Positions 8,230 through 17,577 of a stretch of 64,000 bases of DNA are shown here, one piece after another (positions within the stretch are counted from its first letter, which is position 1; each line of letters starts with the position of its first letter). The notes beneath the pieces are model-generated. The model did no database searches. It had not been told where the DNA came from and saw only the letters and a program-made list of their open reading frames with translations. The translations under genes were made by a program, and so were the position numbers. This stretch comes from Ramlibacter paludis (GTDB lineage Bacteria; Pseudomonadota; Gammaproteobacteria; Burkholderiales; Burkholderiaceae_C), in NCBI RefSeq assembly GCF_022012305.1, contig NZ_JAKLTM010000001.1, forward strand, positions 930,001-994,000, in the 5' to 3' direction.

Positions 8230-8880
8230 ATGGCCCGCCTTCCGCTCGTTCTCTCGCTCGCCGGCATCGCGCTCGTGCTGGGCGCCTGCTCGACCTTCCT
8301 GCCGGGCATGTCCGGCATGGGCTTCTTCGTCACCAGCGCCAATCCCGGCAAGGGCGCGGACTTCGGCGGCATCGCCGGCGCGGACCGCTACTGCCAGACG
8401 CTCGCCGACGGCGTGGGCCAGGGGCGCAAGACCTGGCGTGCCTATCTCAGCACCACCGGCGCGGGCGGCGTGAACGCGCGCGACCGCATCGGCGCCGGGC
8501 CGTGGAGCAACGCCAAGGGCCAGCTCATTGCCAGCAACGTGAATGAGCTGCATGGCGCGAACGGCCTGACCAAGCAGTCGGCGCTGACCGAAAGGGGCGA
8601 GATGGTGATGGGCCGCGGCGACGCGGTGAACCTGCACGACATCCTGACCGGCTCCGGCCCCGACGGCCGCGCCATGCCCGGCACGGCGGACACCACCTGC
8701 GGCAACTGGACAAAGAGCGGCGAGGGCTCGGCGATCGTCGGCCACCACGACCGCCAGGGCCTGCGCGACGACGAACCGTCGAAGTCGTGGAACTCCTCGC
8801 ATCCGACGCGCGGCTGCGGGATGGAGGCGCTGAAGTCTACGGGGGGCGGCGGGCTGCTGTATTGCTTCGCCGCGAACTGA
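8230..8880 (+). CDS. Lipoprotein with DUF1554-like domain
   Basis: A 216-residue lipoprotein. The start at 8230 is chosen because AAGGAG lies six bases upstream. The signal sequence ends in the lipobox LGAC. The mature part has a segment like the DUF1554 / lectin-like domain of Leptospira lipoproteins: FFVTSANPGKGADFGG, then IAGADRYCQTLA and TWRAYLSTTG, and it ends with cysteines that could pair (TTCGNW, RGCGME, LLYCFAAN). The biological role is unknown. The family call is from recalled motif similarity and is moderately certain. Confidence 0.65.
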   Translation: MARLPLVLSLAGIALVLGACSTFLPGMSGMGFFVTSANPGKGADFGGIAGADRYCQTLADGVGQGRKTWRAYLSTTGAGGVNARDRIGAGPWSNAKGQLIASNVNELHGANGLTKQSALTERGEMVMGRGDAVNLHDILTGSGPDGRAMPGTADTTCGNWTKSGEGSAIVGHHDRQGLRDDEPSKSWNSSHPTRGCGMEALKSTGGGGLLYCFAAN

Positions 8881-8915
8881 GCCTGGTCCGGTGGGGTCGC
8901 TGTCGCGAACCCGCC

Positions 8916-9236
8916 TTACGCAGTGATCTTCTCGAGGGATTCCTCGATTTCCCGCTGGCTCCCGGGCCGCACGACCCGGGCCACTTCCTGCCCATCCTTC
9001 AGGAAGACCATCGTCGGCCACAGCTTGACGCGGTAGCTGCGTCCCAGCGGCCGGCCCGGTCCATCTTCGACCTTGAGGTGGCGCACGTCCGGATGCGACT
9101 GGAAAGCGCCGGCGATCAGCGGCTGCGCGCCGCGGCACCAGCCGCACCATCCGGTGCCGAACTCGAGGACGGTGGCTCCGGCCAGGGCGTCCACTTCGGC
9201 ACGGGTGGGCTCCTTCTCGGCATAGCTCGTATTCAT
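8916..9236 (-). CDS. Thioredoxin-family protein
   Basis: A 106-residue single thioredoxin domain with the active site WCGWC (CGWC, two cysteines). It keeps the cis-proline region LWPTMVFLKDG. There is no signal peptide, so it is cytosolic. The CGWC dipeptide differs from CGPC of standard thioredoxins, so the redox potential is probably different. No partner gene is evident; the next gene on this strand is a thioesterase. Confidence 0.85.
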   Translation of the reverse strand: MNTSYAEKEPTRAEVDALAGATVLEFGTGWCGWCRGAQPLIAGAFQSHPDVRHLKVEDGPGRPLGRSYRVKLWPTMVFLKDGQEVARVVRPGSQREIEESLEKITA

Positions 9237-9306
9237 GGCGCCATTGTCGGGCGAAGCCGGAATCCGCGCCGTCAGCGCCCGGCGTTCGCCCCTGTAGTCG
9301 CCGGCT

Positions 9307-9705
9307 CTAGTCCAGCACCAGCTGCGTCTGCGTCACCACCGAGCAGAGCTTGCCCGCTTCGTTGCGCAAGCTCGTCTGCCAGACCATGGTCGTGCGACCG
9401 CGGTGCAGCGCCACGCATTCGGCGCTGACGGTGGTGTTCACCGCCGCGCCGCCGATGAACTTGGTGCTGGAGTCGGTGGTGGTCGTGCGTTTGCCCGGCG
9501 GCAGGTTCAGCACGGTGCCGACGGCACCCAGCGTGTCGGCAAAGGCCATGTGGGCGCCGCCGTGCAGGATGCCCCCGGCCGTGCACAGGTCGGGGCGCAC
9601 CAGCATCGTGGCGGTCACGCGCGTGGGCGTCGCCTCGGTGAGGCGCACGCCCATCAGGCCGGGGAACAGCGGTTCCAGCAATTGGTGGAGTTGAGCCAGG
9701 TCCAT
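9307..9705 (-). CDS. PaaI-like hotdog-fold thioesterase
   Basis: A 132-residue protein of the PaaI / 4HBT family that hydrolyses acyl-CoA thioesters. The typical motif GGILHGGAHMAFADTLG is at about residues 44-60, followed by TDSSTKFIGGA. The start at 9705 gives MDLAQLHQLLEPLFPG, the usual N-terminus; a longer upstream reading frame is antisense to nadC and not coding. The substrate is unknown. Confidence 0.85.
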   Translation of the reverse strand: MDLAQLHQLLEPLFPGLMGVRLTEATPTRVTATMLVRPDLCTAGGILHGGAHMAFADTLGAVGTVLNLPPGKRTTTTDSSTKFIGGAAVNTTVSAECVALHRGRTTMVWQTSLRNEAGKLCSVVTQTQLVLD

Positions 9706-9775
9706 GGGCAGGATGGTGCCGCGATCTTCACACCTGCGCCAGCGCCGGGTCTGCTGAGCCGCTATGCTTCCGGCT

Positions 9776-10639
9776 ATGAGCGCAGTGTTTGATTTCTCCC
9801 CCGCCGCCATCGCGGAACTCGCGCGCGCCGACGCCGCGCGGGCGCTGGCCGAGGACGTGGGCGCCGGCGACCTGACCGCCGGCCTCGTCGATCCCGCCCG
9901 CCGCGCGGTGGCGCGCGTGCTGGCCCGCGAAAGCGCCGTCATCTGCGGCGCGCCCTGGGCCGAGGCTGCCTTTGCCCAGGTCGACCCCGGCCTGAAGGTG
10001 CGCTGGCTCGTGCCCGAAGGCTCGCGTTGCCAGGCGGACCAGGTGGTGCTGGAGGTCGAAGGCGCGGCGCGCTCGCTGCTGACCGCGGAACGCACGGCGC
10101 TCAATTTCCTGCAGCTGCTGAGCGCCGTCGCGACCAAGACCGCCACCTACGTGGAAGCGGTGCGCGGAACCCGGGCGCAGATCGTCGACACGCGCAAGAC
10201 GCTGCCCGGCCTGCGGCTGGCGCAGAAGTACGCGGTGAAGACCGGCGGCGGCACCAACCACCGCATCGGCCTCTACGATGCGGTGCTGATCAAGGAAAAC
10301 CACATCGCCGCGGCCGGCGGCGTCACCGCGGTCCTGCGCCAGGCGCGCGACGTGGCCGCGCGCGCGACCTTCGTCGAGATCGAGGTCGAGCGCCTCGACC
10401 AGTTGCAGGAGGCGCTGGACAACGGCGCCCGCATGGTCCTCCTGGACAACATGGACCTGCCGATGCTGCGCGAGGCGGTCCGCATCAACGCGGGCCGCGC
10501 GATCCTGGAGATCTCCGGCGGCGTCACGCTGGAAAAGCTGCGCGCCCTGGCCGAGACCGGCGTCGACCGCATCTCGATCGGCACCCTCACCAAAGACATC
10601 AAGGCGACGGACTTCTCGATGCGCCTGAAGGAACTATGA
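9776..10639 (+). CDS. nadC: Nicotinate-nucleotide pyrophosphorylase (carboxylating)
   Basis: A 287-residue enzyme that joins quinolinate to phosphoribosyl pyrophosphate, with loss of CO2, in NAD synthesis. Typical motifs are [14 protein letters not shown] near the N-terminus, the [20 protein letters not shown] substrate loop, [16 protein letters not shown], and the C-terminal [11 protein letters not shown]. The start at 9776 is preferred to an in-frame ATG at 9764. The stop overlaps the nadA start (ATGA), so the two genes are translationally coupled. Confidence 0.95.
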   Translation: MSAVFDFSPAAIAELARADAARALAEDVGAGDLTAGLVDPARRAVARVLARESAVICGAPWAEAAFAQVDPGLKVRWLVPEGSRCQADQVVLEVEGAARSLLTAERTALNFLQLLSAVATKTATYVEAVRGTRAQIVDTRKTLPGLRLAQKYAVKTGGGTNHRIGLYDAVLIKENHIAAAGGVTAVLRQARDVAARATFVEIEVERLDQLQEALDNGARMVLLDNMDLPMLREAVRINAGRAILEISGGVTLEKLRALAETGVDRISIGTLTKDIKATDFSMRLKEL

Positions 10640-11754
10640 GCGCCGTCATCCCCATCAAGGAAGTCGAGTACGAGCACCCGCTGCCCGGGAACACGTGCGA
10701 CACCAAGCACACCTGGGCGCGCGTGCCGGTCGAGCCGACGCCGGCGGAGCGCACGCGGCTGAAGGAGCGCATCAAGGAACTGCTGAAGGCGCGCAACGCG
10801 GTGATGGTGTCGCACTACTACGTGCACCCGGACCTGCAGGACCTGGCCGAGGAAACCGGCGGCATCGTCAGCGATTCGCTGGAGATGGCGCGCTTCGGGC
10901 GCGACCACGCGGCCCAGACCCTCGTCGTGTCGGGCGTCAAGTTCATGGGCGAGACGGCCAAGATCCTGTCGCCGGAAAAGCGCGTGCTGATGCCGGACCT
11001 GGATGCGACCTGCTCGCTCGACCTGGGCTGTCCCGCCGACGAATTCGACGCGTTCTGCAATCAGCATCCCGATCGCACGGTCGTCGTCTACGCCAACACC
11101 AGCGCCGCGGTGAAGGCGCGTTCGGACTGGCTCGTCACCTCCAGCTGCGCGCTGGACATCGTGCGCGCGCTCAAGGACAAGGGCCACAAGGTGCTGTGGG
11201 CGCCCGACAAGCACCTGGGCAGCTACATCCAGCGCGAGACCGGTGCGGACATGGTGTTCTGGAACGGCTCGTGCATCGTGCACGACGAGTTCAAGGCCTT
11301 CGAGCTGGAGGCGCTGAAGAAGCAGTACCCGCGCGCCAAGGTGCTGGTGCACCCGGAGTCGCCGGCCGACGTGATCGCGCTGGCCGATGCCGTGGGTTCG
11401 ACGTCGGGGATCCTCAAGGCGGCGAAGGAACTGGACGCGCCGGAGTTCATCGTCGCGACCGACAACGGCATGATGCACAAGCTGCGCACGCTGAACCCGG
11501 GCAAGGTGTTCATCGAGGCACCGACGGCGGGCAACAGCGCCACCTGCAAGAGCTGCGCGCATTGCCCGTGGATGGCGATGAACGGCCTCGCGGGTCTGGC
11601 CCACGTGCTGGAAACCGGCGCGAACGAAGTGTTCGTCGACCCCGCGATCGGCGTGCGGGCGAAGCTGCCGATCGACCGGATGCTGGCCTTCACCGCGGCG
11701 TTGAAGTCGGGGCAGCCGGCGGGCGCGCTGGTGCCGAACATCGGCGCGGCCTGA
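10636..11754 (+). CDS. nadA: Quinolinate synthase
   Basis: A 372-residue [4Fe-4S] enzyme that condenses iminoaspartate with dihydroxyacetone phosphate to quinolinate. The predicted cluster ligands are C126 ([10 protein letters not shown]), C213 ([10 protein letters not shown]) and C310 in the CKSCAHC motif. Other motifs are [18 protein letters not shown] and [14 protein letters not shown]. It overlaps nadC by four bases. Its substrate comes from NadB, encoded nearby on the opposite strand. Confidence 0.96.
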   Translation: MSAVIPIKEVEYEHPLPGNTCDTKHTWARVPVEPTPAERTRLKERIKELLKARNAVMVSHYYVHPDLQDLAEETGGIVSDSLEMARFGRDHAAQTLVVSGVKFMGETAKILSPEKRVLMPDLDATCSLDLGCPADEFDAFCNQHPDRTVVVYANTSAAVKARSDWLVTSSCALDIVRALKDKGHKVLWAPDKHLGSYIQRETGADMVFWNGSCIVHDEFKAFELEALKKQYPRAKVLVHPESPADVIALADAVGSTSGILKAAKELDAPEFIVATDNGMMHKLRTLNPGKVFIEAPTAGNSATCKSCAHCPWMAMNGLAGLAHVLETGANEVFVDPAIGVRAKLPIDRMLAFTAALKSGQPAGALVPNIGAA

Positions 11755-11767
11755 GGCGATCAGCGCC

Positions 11768-12469
11768 TCACGGCGCCGTGCCCAGCCGCGCCAGCAAGGC
11801 TTTCGTCTCGACGTCCAGCGCCAGGATCGACGGATTGGTGATCACGCCGATGCCCAGCGCGTCGAGGCCTTCCACCATGTCGCACTTGAAGGCGGCATCG
11901 GCCTGTTTCAGGCATTCCATCACGCCGCGCTTCGGGCCCGTCTTGAAGCGCGCCGGGTGGAAGGCGTAGACGAGGTTGTCGGGATGGCGGGGGTACACCG
12001 TGCGCTGCAGCAGGTCGGCGGGGTACTTGCCGGCGGTCATGGTCTTGATGACGTAGGCCATGCGCGGGCTCAGTTCCGGCAAGGGTTCGCGCGTCTCGTA
12101 GTGGAAGGCGCCATGCAGGCCGACCATCGTCTCGCCGATCGGCCGCCCGTCGCTGAAGGAGCGCTCCACGCCGCCCAGGAAGATCAGTCCGCAGGCCGAC
12201 TCGCACTTGCCGGAGACCGCGGTCGACAGGCCTTCCGAGCGCACCCAGTTGGCGATCTGGTAGCCGTTGAAGAGGTCACCGCCCGGGCTTTCGTGCAGCA
12301 GCACCAGCTTGTAGTGCGCGCCCGCCATGTGGTTGCGCAGCCGCACGAGATCGTTGCCATCGAGCGCGCCGGACAGCACCAGCGTCTCGCCGACGGCGTT
12401 GAATTCCATCGCGCGCGCGGCGGGGGCCGCCAGCACGGAGGCGCACAGGAGCAGGGCGGGCCAACGCAT
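11768..12469 (-). CDS. Exported ClpP-like protein (COG3904-type)
   Basis: A 233-residue protein with a Sec signal peptide (MRWPALLLCASVLAAPAARA). The mature part has a crotonase/ClpP-like pattern: ESPGGDLFNGYQIANWV followed by SGKCESACGLIFLGG, where the serine between two cysteines sits at the position of the ClpP-type nucleophile, and LHGAFHY could supply a histidine. Such periplasmic proteins of unknown function are common in proteobacteria. Protease activity is not established. The start at 12469 is chosen because it gives a clean signal peptide; an in-frame start at 12487 exists. Confidence 0.65.
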   Translation of the reverse strand: MRWPALLLCASVLAAPAARAMEFNAVGETLVLSGALDGNDLVRLRNHMAGAHYKLVLLHESPGGDLFNGYQIANWVRSEGLSTAVSGKCESACGLIFLGGVERSFSDGRPIGETMVGLHGAFHYETREPLPELSPRMAYVIKTMTAGKYPADLLQRTVYPRHPDNLVYAFHPARFKTGPKRGVMECLKQADAAFKCDMVEGLDALGIGVITNPSILALDVETKALLARLGTAP

Positions 12470-12561
12470 GCCCCCAAGTTGCCACAAAGCCGCGGCTTTG
12501 CGAAGAGGGATTTTGGGAAAGTGTGGCGCCCGCCCGTAGCCGGTCGCTATGCTGTGGCGCC

Positions 12562-12927
12562 ATGACGACCCTGAACCCGCCCGAGGATGCGACCGCCGAA
12601 TACATCCCGTTCGGCGACTTCCGCGCGGGGCTGCCGCATGGGCGCTTCCACGTGATCGTCAATCCGGCCCTGGCCTATCCCTTCGTCGTACGACGCATGA
12701 ACGCGATGCCGGTGGGCGTGGCGATTGCGGGCGTGGGCGTGGCATGCGCGCTCTCCGGCTACCTCGCCACCGGCGCGGTGCTGGTCGCCCTGGCCGTGCT
12801 GCTGCGGCAGTGGCTCAAGCGGCGGGCGCCGCACGTGCTGCTGCAGCTGGCGAGCCGGCTGCCGGAAACCTACGACGCGGCGACCGCGGAAGGCGTGATG
12901 GAAGTGCGCCGCCGCCCAGGCTCCTAG
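12562..12927 (+). CDS. Small membrane protein, unknown
   Basis: A 121-residue protein with a hydrophobic central part (about residues 49-80, [23 protein letters not shown] followed by VALAVLL) that could form one or two membrane helices, then a basic segment [10 protein letters not shown]. No family is recognised. Its TAG stop shares the palindrome CTAG with the stop of the convergent nadB gene. Confidence 0.7.
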   Translation: MTTLNPPEDATAEYIPFGDFRAGLPHGRFHVIVNPALAYPFVVRRMNAMPVGVAIAGVGVACALSGYLATGAVLVALAVLLRQWLKRRAPHVLLQLASRLPETYDAATAEGVMEVRRRPGS

Positions 12928-14498
12928 GCCGGCGTCAGCGTCGTCGGCACCGCCACCGGCGCCATCTGCGGATAGTCGCGGCTGAAGTGCAGGCCGCGGC
13001 TTTCGTGGCGCGACTGCGCCGAGCGCACGATCAGGTCGGCCACCGTCACCAGGTTGCGCAGTTCCAGCAAGTCGCGCGTGACGTGGAAGGCGCCGTAGAA
13101 CTCCTGGATCTCGCCTTGCAGCAGCTTGATGCGATGCGCGGCGCGGTCCAGGCGCTTGTTGGTCCGGACGATGCCGACGTAGTCCCACATGAAGCGGCGC
13201 AGCTCGTCCCAGTTGTGCGAGATGACGACGGTTTCGTCGGCGTCGGTCACGCGGCTGTCGTCCCACGCGGGCAGCCCGGGCGGCGCGGCCTGCGGCGTCG
13301 CCACGATGTCGGTGGCCGCGGAGCGCGCGAACACCATGCACTCCACCAGCGAATTGCTGGCCAGCCGGTTGGCGCCGTGCAGGCCGGTGTAGGTGGTCTC
13401 GCCGATCGCGTGCAGGCCCGCGATGTCGGTGCGGCCCTTCAGGTCGGTGTGGACGCCGCCGCAGGTGTAGTGCGCGGCGGGCACGACAGGGATCGGCTGG
13501 CGCGTGATGTCGATGCCCAGGTCGAGGCAGCGCGCGTAGATGTTGGGGAAGTGTTCCTTGATGAACTCGGGCGGCTTGTCCGAGATGTCCAGCAGCACGC
13601 AGTCGAGACCGTGCTTCTTCATCTCGAAGTCGATCGCGCGCGCCACCACGTCGCGCGGCGCCAGTTCCAGCCGCGGGTCGTGGTTGGGCATGAAGCGCGT
13701 GCCGTCCGGCAGCAGCAGCCGCCCGCCTTCGCCGCGCACCGCTTCCGTGATCAGGAAGTTCTTCACGTGCGGGTGGTACAGGCAGGTCGGGTGGAACTGG
13801 ATGAACTCCATGTTCGTCACGCGGCAGCCGGCGCGCCAGGCCACGGCGATGCCGTCGCCGGTGGCGGTGTCGGGGTTGGTCGTGTACAGGTAGACCTTGC
13901 CGGCGCCGCCCGTGGCCAGGATGGTGTGCGGCGCGCGGAAGGTCTCGACGCGGTCGGTGGTCTCGTCCAGCGCGTACAGGCCCAGGCAGCGGTTCGGGCC
14001 GGCGAGGCCCTGCTTGGCGGAGGTGATCAGGTCTACCAGCATGTGGTGCTCCAGCACCGTGATGTTGGGCGTCTGCCGCACCTTCTGGATCAGCGTCTGC
14101 TGCACGGCCGCGCCCGTGGCGTCCGTCACGTGCACGATGCGGCGCGCGCTGTGGCCGCCCTCGCGCGTCAGGTGCAGGTGGCCGTCCTCCAGCGAGAAAG
14201 GCACGCCCAGCTCGCGCAGCCAGGCCACGCTCTCGGGCGCGTGTTCCACCACGAAGCGGGTCGCTTCCGGGTCCGAGAGACCGGCGCCGGCAATCAGCGT
14301 GTCGTCGACGTGCGACTCGAAGCTGTCGCTGCGGTCCATCACGGCGGCGATGCCGCCCTGGGCCCAGCCGCTGGAGCCGTCGCTCATGGCGCGCTTGGTG
14401 AGCACCGCCACGCGGTGGGTGGGCGCCAGGTGCAGGGCGGCGGACAGGCCGGCGAGGCCGCTGCCGACGATCAGGACGTCGAAGTCGCGAGAGTTCAA
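12924..14498 (-). CDS. nadB: L-aspartate oxidase
   Basis: A 524-residue flavoprotein that oxidises L-aspartate to iminoaspartate for NadA. The FAD-binding motif [15 protein letters not shown] is near the N-terminus, followed by the substrate and FAD regions [27 protein letters not shown] and [16 protein letters not shown]; the helical C-terminal domain is intact. The start chosen is TTG at 14498, which has GGAGG five bases upstream; the longer TTG-started frame to 14546 would overlap scpA. A TTG start suggests low expression. Confidence 0.93.
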   Translation of the reverse strand: MNSRDFDVLIVGSGLAGLSAALHLAPTHRVAVLTKRAMSDGSSGWAQGGIAAVMDRSDSFESHVDDTLIAGAGLSDPEATRFVVEHAPESVAWLRELGVPFSLEDGHLHLTREGGHSARRIVHVTDATGAAVQQTLIQKVRQTPNITVLEHHMLVDLITSAKQGLAGPNRCLGLYALDETTDRVETFRAPHTILATGGAGKVYLYTTNPDTATGDGIAVAWRAGCRVTNMEFIQFHPTCLYHPHVKNFLITEAVRGEGGRLLLPDGTRFMPNHDPRLELAPRDVVARAIDFEMKKHGLDCVLLDISDKPPEFIKEHFPNIYARCLDLGIDITRQPIPVVPAAHYTCGGVHTDLKGRTDIAGLHAIGETTYTGLHGANRLASNSLVECMVFARSAATDIVATPQAAPPGLPAWDDSRVTDADETVVISHNWDELRRFMWDYVGIVRTNKRLDRAAHRIKLLQGEIQEFYGAFHVTRDLLELRNLVTVADLIVRSAQSRHESRGLHFSRDYPQMAPVAVPTTLTPA

Positions 14499-14526
14499 GG
14501 GGCCTCCGGGGGCGGGAGCTTGGGGG

Positions 14527-15384
14527 TCAGGCCGGCTGGTAGGCAAGCCGCACGTAGATGGGAGCGTAGGCTTCGGCCTGGGTCAGCTCGATCAGCGTTT
14601 CCTTGGCCAGTTCCAGGGTGGCGATGAAGGTGACGATCAGCACGGGCACGCCCTTGCTCGGGTCGAACAGGTCCTCGAAGCCGACGAACTTGCGGCCCTG
14701 CAGCTTCTTCAGGACCATGCTCATGTGCTCGCGCACCGACAGCTCCTCGCGGCTGATCTTGTGGTGCTGGATCAGTTTCGCGCGGCGCAGGATGTCGCGC
14801 CAGGCTTCCTGCAGGTCGTTGATGTCGACGTCGGGAAAGCGCGGCTGCAGCGACTGCTCGATGTAGACCTGGGCGCGCAGCACGTCGCGTCCCAGCTGCG
14901 GCATCTCGTTGAGGTGGAAGGCCGCGGCCTTCATCTGCTCGTATTCCAGCAGGCGCCGCACCAGCTCGGCCCGCGGGTCCTCGGCTTCCTCGCCCTCCGC
15001 CGTCTTCTTGGGCGGCAGCAGCATGCGCGACTTGATCTCGATCAGCATCGCCGCCATCAGCAGGTATTCGGCGGCCAGCTCCAGGTTGCGCGTGCGGATC
15101 TCGTCGACGTACACCAGGTACTGGCGCGTCACCGCCGCCATCGGGATGTCGAGGATGTTGAAGTTCTGCTTGCGGATCAGGTACAGCAGCAGGTCCAGCG
15201 GCCCTTCGAAGGCCTCGAGGAAGACTTCCAGCGCGTCCGGCGGGATGTACAGGTCCTGCGGCATGGCGAACAGCGGCTCGCCGTACAGGCGGGCCAGCGC
15301 CACCTGGTCGACGACCCCGGGCAGGCCGGTGACTTCGTCGTCCGGCGCCGCGGCGGGCAGGACGGTGTCGCTGCTGCTGTCCAT
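14527..15384 (-). CDS. scpA: Segregation and condensation protein A
   Basis: A 285-residue kleisin subunit of the SMC-ScpAB condensin that organises the chromosome. It has the conserved stretch [20 protein letters not shown], then [14 protein letters not shown] and [21 protein letters not shown], and a C-terminal winged-helix part ([20 protein letters not shown]). The N-terminal 50 residues are longer than in Firmicutes, as usual in betaproteobacteria. scpB is not in the window. It is followed by nadB and preceded by the DUF3460 gene. Confidence 0.93.
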   Translation of the reverse strand: MDSSSDTVLPAAAPDDEVTGLPGVVDQVALARLYGEPLFAMPQDLYIPPDALEVFLEAFEGPLDLLLYLIRKQNFNILDIPMAAVTRQYLVYVDEIRTRNLELAAEYLLMAAMLIEIKSRMLLPPKKTAEGEEAEDPRAELVRRLLEYEQMKAAAFHLNEMPQLGRDVLRAQVYIEQSLQPRFPDVDINDLQEAWRDILRRAKLIQHHKISREELSVREHMSMVLKKLQGRKFVGFEDLFDPSKGVPVLIVTFIATLELAKETLIELTQAEAYAPIYVRLAYQPA

Positions 15385-15399
15385 GGAAAGCGCCGCGCC

Positions 15400-15627
15400 C
15401 TAGCGGGAGTGGCGCGGGTCGTCGCCGTACACGTAGGGCTTCTGCGGCACCTTGGCGGCCTTCCACTCGGCAATCGCCTCGCGGTCCAGGTGCTTGTCCC
15501 ACCAGATCGACCGGCCGGCGCGCTGCTGCGCCTCGAGGTCCGGCTTGTCGGCCTTCATCTGCTCGATAAACTGGGTCACGTCGGACTGGTAATCGGGCCG
15601 GCGGAAGATGCGTTGGAACAGGGACAT
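15400..15627 (-). CDS. DUF3460 family protein
   Basis: A 75-residue soluble protein beginning MSLFQRIFRRPDYQSDVTQF and containing RSIWWDKHLDRE, typical of the DUF3460 family found beside scpA in Burkholderiales. The function is unknown. It lies 15 bases upstream of scpA and is probably cotranscribed with it. Confidence 0.85.
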   Translation of the reverse strand: MSLFQRIFRRPDYQSDVTQFIEQMKADKPDLEAQQRAGRSIWWDKHLDREAIAEWKAAKVPQKPYVYGDDPRHSR

Positions 15628-15636
15628 GGGGGCATT

Positions 15637-17187
15637 TTACCGGTCGGCCTCCAGGCCGGCCCGTTCCAGCACCTCCCGGGGCTGGTCCTGCAGGTTTTCC
15701 AGGCGCAAGGCGCCGTCGCGCAGGGTGACCGCCCGGTGCAGCTGGCGCAGGGCGTCCAGGCCGGAGGTGTCCAGGTGGACCAGCTGCAGCGCGTCCAGCA
15801 CCACCTCCGGCCGGTCGGGGCCGGTTTCCACCGCCTGCACCACCTCGTCGATGCGGGCGGCGGCGCCGAAGAACAGCGATCCGTACAGGCGGTAGCGCAG
15901 CAGCGCGCCTTCCCGCGCCACCAGTTCCACCCGGAACAGGGACCCCATCTTCTGGATGAAGAGGATGCAGGCCGTGGCCAGTCCCACCTCCACGGCCACG
16001 GTGAGGTCGAACACCACCGTCAAGGCGAAGGTGCCCAGCATCAACACCCGGTAGTGCAGGCTGTAGCGGCGCATGTGGGCGAAGGCGCGCCACTCGCCCA
16101 TGTTCCAGGCGGTGAAGAGCAGGATGCCCGCCAGCACGGACAGCGGCACGAGGAGGGCCAGCGGTGCAGCCGCAAGCACGATCGCCGCCAGCGTCACGGC
16201 ATGGACCAGGCCGGCCACCGGCGAGGTGGCGCCGGCGCGGATGTTGGTGACCGTGCGGGCGATGGTGCCGGTGGCCGGCATGCCGCCGAAGAAGGGCACC
16301 ACGAAATTGGCGACGCCCTGCGCCATCAGCTCCTGGTTGGGATCGTGGCGCGGCTGCTTCGAGAGCTGGTCGGCCACGCGGGCGCACAGCAGCGATTCGA
16401 TCGCGCCCAGCAGCGCGATGGTGACGGTCGGCGTCACCAGCAGCTTGGCGGTCTCCCAGCTGAAATCGGGCAGGGCGAAGGCGGGCAGGCCGCGCGGGAT
16501 GTCGCCGAAGCGGCTGCCGACGGTCTCCACCGGCAGCTGCAGCAGCGACGCCAGCGCGGTAAGCGCGACCAGCGCCACCACCGCGCCCGGCACGCGCCAG
16601 CGCCGCGGCCACAGGAACAGGCCGCCGAAGCAGGCCGCGCCGAGCAGGAAAGCCGCGGGATTGAAGGTGTCGAGATGCAGCGCCAGGGTCTTCAGCTGGG
16701 TGAAGAAGTCCGCCGGCATGCGTTCCACCCGCAGCCCCAGCCAGTCCTTCAGCTGCGAGACGGCGATCAGCACCGCGATGCCGTTGGTGAAGCCGGTGAC
16801 GATGCTGACCGGCACGTAGCGCACCAGGCGTCCCAGCCCCAGCAGGCCCAGCGTGAACAGCAGCACGCCGGCGCCGGCTGTGGCGATCATGAGGTTGGCC
16901 AGGCCGTAGCGCTCCAGGATGCCGTAGACGATGACGATGAAGGCGCCGGCGGGCCCGCCGATCTGCACGCTGGAGCCGCCCAGCAGCGACACCAGCGCGC
17001 CGGCGATGATCGCCGTCCACAGGCCGGCCTCGGGCTTGAGCCCGGAGGCGATGGCGAAGGCCATGGCCAGCGGCAGGGCGACCACGCCCACGGTGAGGCC
17101 CGCGCCGAAGTCGTGGGCGAAGCGGCGGCCGTCGTAGCCGCGCAAGGCGTCCAGCAGCCGTGGACGGAAGGCGAATCTTGGAAGCAA
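15637..17187 (-). CDS. SulP-family inorganic anion transporter
   Basis: A 516-residue inner-membrane transporter. About 10-12 hydrophobic segments fill residues 20-410, including the SulP motif region GLTVGVVALPLAMAFAIASG. A C-terminal cytosolic STAS domain (about 425-515) contains LVHLDTSGLDALRQL. Substrates in this family are sulfate, bicarbonate or dicarboxylates; the exact one is not visible. The start is a TTG with GGAG six bases upstream. A 28-codon reading frame lies 33 bases upstream. Confidence 0.88.
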   Translation of the reverse strand: MLPRFAFRPRLLDALRGYDGRRFAHDFGAGLTVGVVALPLAMAFAIASGLKPEAGLWTAIIAGALVSLLGGSSVQIGGPAGAFIVIVYGILERYGLANLMIATAGAGVLLFTLGLLGLGRLVRYVPVSIVTGFTNGIAVLIAVSQLKDWLGLRVERMPADFFTQLKTLALHLDTFNPAAFLLGAACFGGLFLWPRRWRVPGAVVALVALTALASLLQLPVETVGSRFGDIPRGLPAFALPDFSWETAKLLVTPTVTIALLGAIESLLCARVADQLSKQPRHDPNQELMAQGVANFVVPFFGGMPATGTIARTVTNIRAGATSPVAGLVHAVTLAAIVLAAAPLALLVPLSVLAGILLFTAWNMGEWRAFAHMRRYSLHYRVLMLGTFALTVVFDLTVAVEVGLATACILFIQKMGSLFRVELVAREGALLRYRLYGSLFFGAAARIDEVVQAVETGPDRPEVVLDALQLVHLDTSGLDALRQLHRAVTLRDGALRLENLQDQPREVLERAGLEADR

Positions 17188-17220
17188 ATGGATCTCCGGT
17201 AGCGGACGGAACGAAGACGT

Positions 17221-17307
17221 TCAGTGCGCGACCGGAGGGCCGCAGTGCAGCAGCCGGGTGATGAAGCGCCTGCGGCGCGAAAGCGGCAGGATCGCCGGGA
17301 GGGCCAT
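17221..17307 (-). CDS. Possible 28-residue leader peptide upstream of the SulP gene
   Basis: An ATG-started frame encodes 28 residues rich in arginine and ending with LLHCGPPVAH; it stops 33 bases before the SulP start. Its composition (RRRR, then a single Cys near the end) and position are like those of uORF leader peptides that control sulfur genes. No ribosome site is evident, so it may be a chance frame. Confidence 0.3.
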   Translation of the reverse strand: MALPAILPLSRRRRFITRLLHCGPPVAH

Positions 17308-17339
17308 GCGGGCAGTCTACGCCCGCGCCGTGCCGGTGG

Positions 17340-17534
17340 CTACTTGTCGCTCGAAGGCAGCACGGCGTCGGCGGCCATGCCGACCGCCTTGCCGGTGATC
17401 TTGGCGGTGCCCACCGCCGCATCGACGGCCAGCGAACCCGCGGTAGCCGCGACACCGACGGCCGCGCCGGCGACAGTGATCACGGTGCAGCCGCCCAGTG
17501 CGAAGGCGGCGGCGAGAACGAGGAGGTACTTCAT
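17340..17534 (-). CDS. Small lipoprotein with Ala/Gly/Val-rich body
   Basis: A 64-residue precursor with a lipobox FALGGC after an N-terminal MKYLLVLAAA signal. The mature part alternates A, G, V and T, like small NF038104-type lipoproteins of unknown function. It is monocistronic. Confidence 0.75.
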   Translation of the reverse strand: MKYLLVLAAAFALGGCTVITVAGAAVGVAATAGSLAVDAAVGTAKITGKAVGMAADAVLPSSDK

Positions 17535-17577
17535 GGCGGTCCCGATTCTAGGGAGGGCGTGTAAACCGATGGCAAAG

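Noticed and set aside
13897-17202. An 1101-codon plus-strand reading frame
   Set aside because: It covers nadB, scpA, the DUF3460 gene and sulP in antisense; no domain is visible and it is explained by high GC content.
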